The notes beneath the pieces are model-generated. The model saw nothing but the letters and a program-made list of their open reading frames with translations. It was not told where the DNA came from and made no database searches. DNA of 64,000 nt from Azadirachta indica (Eukaryota; Streptophyta; Magnoliopsida; Sapindales; Meliaceae): contig CM040442.1 in assembly GCA_022749755.1 (NCBI GenBank), forward strand, positions 10,452,457 to 10,516,456, read 5' to 3'. Both the position numbers and the translations under genes were made by a program. Shown here piece after piece: positions 58,342 to 64,000 of this stretch. Positions within the stretch are counted from its first letter, which is position 1; every line of letters begins with the position of its first letter.

Positions 58342-59860
58342 AAAGGTCTTCTAGCTTTCAATAGCTAAAGAGGAGGTGAAGGCGTTGAAGCTTCCTAGAG
58401 TTTCTTGGCAGCTCTATGTCGTGTTGCCTTCCTCTTAAGTAATCTTACCCTTGCCACCTTGAGGTGTATATAACCCAAATCCTCCTAAGAGTGATTTAGG
58501 GTGGCAAAAAAATGCATGAACATGGCAAAAATTCTTCGAATTGTCACACTACCCTTTGCTTGGCTAGAGTTGGTAAAATTCCCATCTGACATGGCATAGA
58601 GATTAGTGATAATTCTCATTAACCTGGAATTGAGATAGCCGATAATTCCCCTAAGCCTAGGATGCAGCCCCCTGTTTATCTTATATCAACGTATCTAGAG
58701 TAGTACTTGTGGGAACGATACTATACTACAAGACAACCATTTAAAATATTCTACTTTCTTCTATATGTACTAGGTTTTGAACTCCTAATTATTAATGGAA
58801 TAAAGTAAAAAGGCCTAAGTTATTGGATTTGGATTTTTGAAAATCCGTTTCATCTGCTCTTTTTCCTTTATTTTCTCCCCCCCCTTTTTCTTTGCGTTTG
58901 GGACCATCATAGCCTAAGTTATTTAAATAAGATTTTGGGATCACAGCCCCTTGTCCTTTTTCAAACTCTAACCCCCTTTTTTCTCTTTCATGCGCCGTGT
59001 CTCTTACCCCTATCTCAGACACACAATGCCCATGTCGTTCGTCATTGGCTCTTGCCACTGGCAATTGAAAAGGGAACAAATTTTGCATTTTTGTAGTTCA
59101 TTTGCTGCTACTCTTGTTGTTTCATTGGCTGAGCATTGGTACTTCATCACCATCATCTTTTTTCATGTCTCTCACCAGATTTCTTCGTTAGAAAACATTA
59201 TACATAAGCCCATTCTTTGTTTTTTGGCTTTATAGTTTCTGTATGCCTTCGCTTTGCTAATTGTCGTGCCATGGGCTTGTGAATCTACTGTTCCTTAATG
59301 TAGGCTTGCAGGTTTATACAACACACCTTTGTGTTAGCTTCGTGCATGACATGTTTCTTTGTTTTCTACCATTTTGTACGCTTTAATTTCATAAAAATCA
59401 TGCTTGTTATGCTTTGTATGTACCATTGCTTATATCATTTGGAGATTTTTTGGTTTCCTTCCATGCTTTTATTTTCATTGTGGTCTATCCCATATTTGTG
59501 TATTGGTGTACATTTGTGGCCATAGAGGCTTTATTTTGCATACTTGAGTGATTATTAGAGTAGATTGGTAAATTTTAGGGGGACTATGGGCATAAAAGGC
59601 ATTCATTTAGGTAGATGATGGCGTAAGCCTTTGCCATGAGCTTCTATTGTCTTTTCCATATAGTGTATGCCTCTATATATTGTTATTTTGGCATGTTCAT
59701 TTTCCATGTTTTACATATTGCATGTACCTTATTTGCACTTCATTTCTTAGCATATTGGTTTCTCGTATATGGATTGGTGATGTTTGCGGATGATTTCTTT
59801 TGCGACTTGGCAGTATAGTTGGCATATATTGGTTATAATTAGTCAAGTTGTGTTCGCTTT
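58342..59860. other. Retroelement-like spacer, no gene identified
   Basis: 58,342-59,100 has mixed composition like the neighbouring gypsy remains. 59,100-59,860 is T-rich with short plus-strand frames full of Phe, Cys and Leu that look accidental. The stretch lies between a probable LTR and the plus-strand ORF at 59868. Confidence 0.4.
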
Positions 59861-59867
59861 TGCAGAA

Positions 59868-61935
59868 ATGTCGAATAGAGGATCACAGCTTTCACTCTTC
59901 AGAAGCAAGGCCATTGCGGCTAAAAACAAGCATCTTCCTCTGAATCTTGGAAGAGTGTAAAGTGCTATAAAGTGTGAGCAGGAAAAGATCACTTCAAGGC
60001 TGTGGGAAAAAGTTTTAAGAGAGGTGGGACCATGCCAAGAATGGAGCTGCTACCCTCGACAAGGTTTGCTTCCTAGATAATGAGGTAACTTCGATGACAG
60101 AGAAGATACTGACCTAGCTTAAGGAGATATCATTCCATTATTTTTTTTTTTTTGCGTTTCCTAAGCTTAGATTCAAGCCTAGTTAACTAGGCCCTGGTAG
60201 GTGGTGATGTATCGTAAGTTATTTGAGTATGGTCTTATGCTTTTAGTGCAACAGTTCTTTATTTGAATTCTAAATGGACTGAAGTTGGTCCCGTTTTAGT
60301 TAAGCTCTATGGCTTGAAGGAACTTGGTTGGAGTATATATCCTTTGGAGAGAAGATTTAGGAGTTAACCTAATTGTTGAAGATTTCATGCAAGTTTTACC
60401 ATAACTAATGCTCCAAACAAACTAGGCTTGTACTACTTGAGGATGTGCACACGCCAACATTATGTGGTCCCACAAGTGAACTCGAACACAGTTGACAAGA
60501 CCTGAGATGATTTCTGGTTTGTGGCCTTTGAATATTAGGGATACATGTTGAGTGAGCATGAAGAAATTTAATTTGTTCCCACTTAGTTCCAATGGGTAGG
60601 TAAACTCTTTGATACCTTGTCACCTATTTCTTCTTGGTGTAACCACTTTTTTTTTTTTAATACTTGGTTGGTTTTATGCTATGTAGAAAGATTATAATGT
60701 CAAAAGGGTGTAAAAGTACTTAGTGAACAGCCCTTCTAAAATTGACTTAGTTGATGGTGATCATCTTGCTAAGGTATGACTGATTCCACCTTTGCTTTCA
60801 GATAGTGTACCTGCTAATCTTTTTGAATTTTCATACTATACATTGTGCATCTTTGTAAACATCTTCCTTTCTTAATCATGCTTTTGCTACTTGGTGGTGT
60901 AAGAGTTTTAAGAAGCGGGATTCCTTTCTAAAAGGGATAGTAAGAAGAAGAATTAAGAGGAATAAGAAAAATCAAGCCTTGGTGGATTTGCTGAAGAGTA
61001 AAATTTTTCAAAGTTAAGGAAGTTGTGGCCTTGACAACTATAACCATCTCAAACAAGTCTGCAAAGGTTGTTACCACTTTAAATAGGCTCCTCCTCAAGT
61101 TTAAACAAGCTAAGAAGATTAAGGACCTAGGATAAACATTCTAAAATTGTTACTTCCTAAAATTGTTACTAACCTTGGTGGTATCCTAGGTGCTTATTTT
61201 GCCCATGCCACCCAAACACTCCCCTTGCAGAAGCAAGGTCTCCAAATCTTTGATTTGGAGAAAAGTGGTGAGATAGTTTAGTTAGGAACCAGTTAAGTAG
61301 TAGATATGGCACCTCAACTTAAAATCCCTTGTTATTTTATTTATCCTTTTTTCCCTTTCCCTCTTTTTTTGTGCAGTTAAAAGTTCTAATACTCTTTTCG
61401 TTCCTTTTTTTTTTTGTGTCTGGCTAGTGAGCCTTCTTTTTGTCTCTTCATGGAGACAAGCTCAAGAAGACAATCAACTAAGCTTATCTCTTAACTAAGG
61501 TAGAGTCTCAAGCTGGCCGTTAACTCTCCCAATAGGTGAAGTACAAAGAAGCTCAAGTTCTCAAGGTTTAGAAATAATTGAAAGAGGCACAACATAAGGT
61601 GGGATTGATGCGAGTGCAACTCCAAGCTAAGGCAAGTAAAGTAGACAAGCTTCAGTAGAAAGCCAATAAGCTAGAAGTTAAGACAGGATCTAGCCTTTTG
61701 AACAAGTATTAGTTTATTCAGTTCAAGGTTACCAAGAATTTTCCTAACTTAGGCTTGCACTACATGGAATTCAAGTTCAGTCGCACTCTACTTATGGTTG
61801 GGTTAAGTGGCCCAAGGCTATAAAAGTTTGACTTGGATGGAGGCTTCCCCCCTTGCTTTTATCCAAATAGGGGGTGACTAGGAAGATGAGGATGACAAGG
61901 GATTTGAGATAGGAAAGGATAATGAGGCTTGATTT
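59868..61935 (+). pseudogene. Gypsy-associated extra ORF, Transposase_28-like (PF04195-type), decayed
   Basis: ATG at 59868 begins MSNRGSQLSLFRSKAIAAKN. From about 60,200 the broken translation follows the 'putative gypsy type transposon' pattern: RKLFEYGLMLLVQQFF, ILNGLKLVPF.LSSMA, NLVGVYILWRE, FMQVL, and later NLFPLSSNG (about 60,580). After that a charged, probably coiled-coil part (about 61,500-61,680: LMRVQLQAKASKVDKLQ) and NFPNLGLHYMEFKF (about 61,740) appear. Many stops interrupt it. Extra antisense ORFs of this type are known from the Tat lineage of Ty3/gypsy. Here the integrase to the right is on the opposite strand, as expected. Confidence 0.55.
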
Positions 61936-62659
61936 TACCTTCTTGCTAATAGCAACCTACTTGACTATGCTTTTCGTGTAGTTTTATTTATTTCGCTTTA
62001 GGATTTGAACTCTTTACTAATTTGTATTTCTCATTTTTGAATATTGGCAATCGTTTAGAATGTTGGTTTGTTGTTTGAACTTGCAGCTGGATTTGAATTT
62101 GATTAGGCTTGCTATTGTTATAGGTATCTCTAATGGATGCCTCCTTTTAGCTTGAATATATTTTTGCCTTCATTTATTTATCTTGCATGGTGCTTGTTGA
62201 GCCTTTTGCTTTCTCGTTGACATATGCATGCTTTAATCATGCACATAATCTGAGTGACCTTAGGTTAATTTGTTATGACTTAGGAAGAAACATTCCTATG
62301 CCTGTCTAACCTGACCTGTGTATTTTGTTGCATAGTTTCATAAATAAAGTACGACGATGTAAACAAGATAAAACATAACTAGGAGCACATCAAACATATA
62401 TTATGGTGAGAAAAGAACATACATATTCATCATGAAGATAATGGTTGCCAAATACATAACATCTCAATCAATAGAGAAAAATAAACATTTTGTCGCAATG
62501 ATGTTTTTCCTCAAAATGATTACATAAAAGAAAGTAATGAGATAACACATCTTGGCATCTCAGTAAGTGCATAAAAAAAAAGCATTGTCATTAAGACTTT
62601 AGAGGAATCATAAAATAGAGATAAAAGAAAACATCTGGCAGAGACCGTGCTTAGGTGCG
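61936..62659. other. Region between the plus-strand ORF and the integrase remnant
   Basis: AT-rich, with no frame I can assign. It is probably internal sequence of the same gypsy element. Confidence 0.4.
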
Positions 62660-64000
62660 ATAATTGGTAATACCTCTTTAGTTATTCTGCATTCCTTGTG
62701 CGCTTGATCGTATGTCTATCAAGGTAAGCTAGTCTATAAACCTTGGCTTTGACAACCCTCGTGATGCAGAATGGTCCCTTCCAAGTTTTGGAGAACTTAG
62801 TAAAGCCTCTCTCTTTGGGTCTAGAGCTTGTCTTTCTTAAAACTACATCACCTTGAAGCTTTGAGGCTTAACCTTGACTTTATAATACTCGGTAATCCTT
62901 CACCGGTGACTAATATGGGCTTAATCCCTCTTTTCTTCCAACAACAAGTACACAATATGTAATTCGTCGTAATGAAGGTTCTGAAACGTAGGCATGCCTA
63001 CGTCAGCAAAGATTATTGCTTTAGTGCCGAGGCTAAAAAGTATGGAGTTTCACTAGTAGCTATCTTGGAAGTGGTGCTGTAAGCCTACAATACCTTAGAA
63101 AGTTCATCAACCCACACACCATTTTTTGTCTAATTTCTTTGTCAACAAGTCCTTGATGACCTTACTCATTGCCCTAACTTTCCTGTTTGATTTAGAATGA
63201 GCGAGCACAGTGTAGTGGTTTTTGATTTTCTATATTCTACAAACATTTTTGAACTTCTTGTTATTTAATTGCCTTCTATTGTTAGTGATAATCATTTGAT
63301 AGACCTAAAGCAAAAAAAGATGGACTTTCAAATAAAGTCAGTGGTCCTTTTTTCTGTAATTTTAACTAGGAGTTGCATTTTTGGACATTTCGTTAGGTCG
63401 CTCACTACAACTATAGTAAAGGTGGCTTGGCCTCACTTGCTATAAAGAGTCTAATCAGGTCGATGCCTTATTAAGCAAAGTTTTAAGGTGAGCTGAGCGT
63501 AATCAGTTTCTTGAGCGAGACCTTGATCATCTTGGTATGTTTTTAGTAAGTGTAGCAGGTCTGCGTGATTTGGGAGTCTTCCTGCATAGTTGGTCAATGG
63601 AACCTTTAGCATAAAACTTGGTAAACTATTGCTCTCTCTCCTGAATTATTACCACATGACCCCTCATAGATCTTTTTCATGACATATTCAGCCTCATTTG
63701 AGTATAGACATCTCAGGTTAGGCATGGTGAAACTTCATCTTTATAATATTCCCTTGATCACACTATTTTTGATAGCATGATATTTAAGCTTTCCTATAGC
63801 CTTTTTGTCTTCTATGAGGTGTCTCACCATAAAATACTCGATAATTGGATCCATCTAACATAGGACATTGGAAATGAAATGAACAATTTTTGTACTAGCT
63901 TCTATGGATGACTTTGATAGAATTTCAACCAATATGGACACATGTAAGTAGTATCCGCCGAGGACACCAACCTTGCTAATATATCAACTCAAAAATTTCT
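62660..64000 (-). mobile_element. Ty3/gypsy pol remnant: integrase (zinc-binding, core and C-terminal parts)
   Basis: Minus-strand order from the right edge: MDPIIEYFMVRHLIEDKKAI and LRCLYSNEAEYVMKKIYEGS.GNNSGERA (about 63,860-63,600), the H2C2 zinc-binding region; then a degenerate catalytic core (MIITNNRRQLNNKKFKNV, IKNHYTVLAHSKSNRKV, about 63,310-63,190; SKIATSETPYFLASALK near 63,050); then the C-terminal part QGDVVLRKTSSRPKERGFTK and KTWKGPFCITRVVKAKVYRL up to LKRYYQ (about 62,860-62,660). Reading shifts and stops abound. Reverse transcriptase and RNase H would lie beyond the window. The phrasing is that of plant Tat-type gypsy elements. Confidence 0.75.

Noticed and set aside
1..64000. 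A new multi-gene biochemical system or biosynthetic cluster
   Set aside because: The recognisable genes are known plant immune, dirigent and transposon families, mostly broken, with no sign of a joint pathway.

Overview
The window is nuclear DNA of a flowering plant, most likely a core eudicot and possibly a woody rosid such as Citrus or a relative (the lineage is an impression, not shown by the sequence). Evidence: GT-AG introns, very AT-rich spacers, many Ty1/copia and Ty3/gypsy relics, MITEs, a plastid 16S rRNA fragment in nuclear context, and plant-specific families (CC-NBS-LRR, receptor-like proteins, ACD6-type ankyrin/PGG protein, dirigent protein, S-domain receptor kinase).

Layout. 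1-1.7 kb: 5' end of a copia element (minus) cut by the window edge. 1.7-4.25 kb: decayed gypsy-like element with a hAT-like MITE inside. 4.95-7.99 kb: four-exon ankyrin/PGG gene (minus) with two frameshifts. 8.9-18.8 kb: two copies of one block (receptor-like-protein LRR exons on plus, S-domain kinase 3' end on minus), separated by a copia element that itself carries a gypsy LTR insertion. 18.9-19.5 kb: intact dirigent gene (minus). 19.85 kb: plastid 16S rRNA fragment. 20.3-27.2 kb: hairpin repeat, minisatellite and a decayed plant-mobile-domain gene. 27.9-30 kb: dead receptor-like protein gene (plus). 31.6-37.4 kb: seven-exon receptor-like protein gene (minus), almost complete but with an in-frame stop in exon 4 and a splice/frame fault before exon 5. 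38.9-41.15 kb: another receptor-like-protein relic (plus), then a LINE fragment (minus). 41.2-46.8 kb: complete but decayed copia element with both LTRs and an ATTAT target duplication, sitting inside an LRR exon of a further relic (minus). 47.2-52 kb: spacer with a tandem repeat and a 1.04-kb Mutator-type element. 52.19-54.88 kb: intact single-exon CC-NBS-LRR gene (plus), followed by a relic of a second one. 56.85-57.08 kb: promoter and start of a second dirigent gene, cut off by repeats. 57.1-64 kb: Ty3/gypsy remains, with integrase on minus and a Transposase_28-type ORF on plus.

Only two genes look intact: the dirigent gene and the CC-NBS-LRR gene. The rest is a graveyard of immune-receptor genes (at least six receptor-like-protein loci or pieces, one kinase, one ankyrin/PGG gene, one extra NBS-LRR tail) with transposons accumulated between and inside them. 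This is typical of a birth-and-death disease-resistance region. I found no convincing new biochemical system. The most informative signals are the structural lesions, nested insertions and reconstructable target sites.
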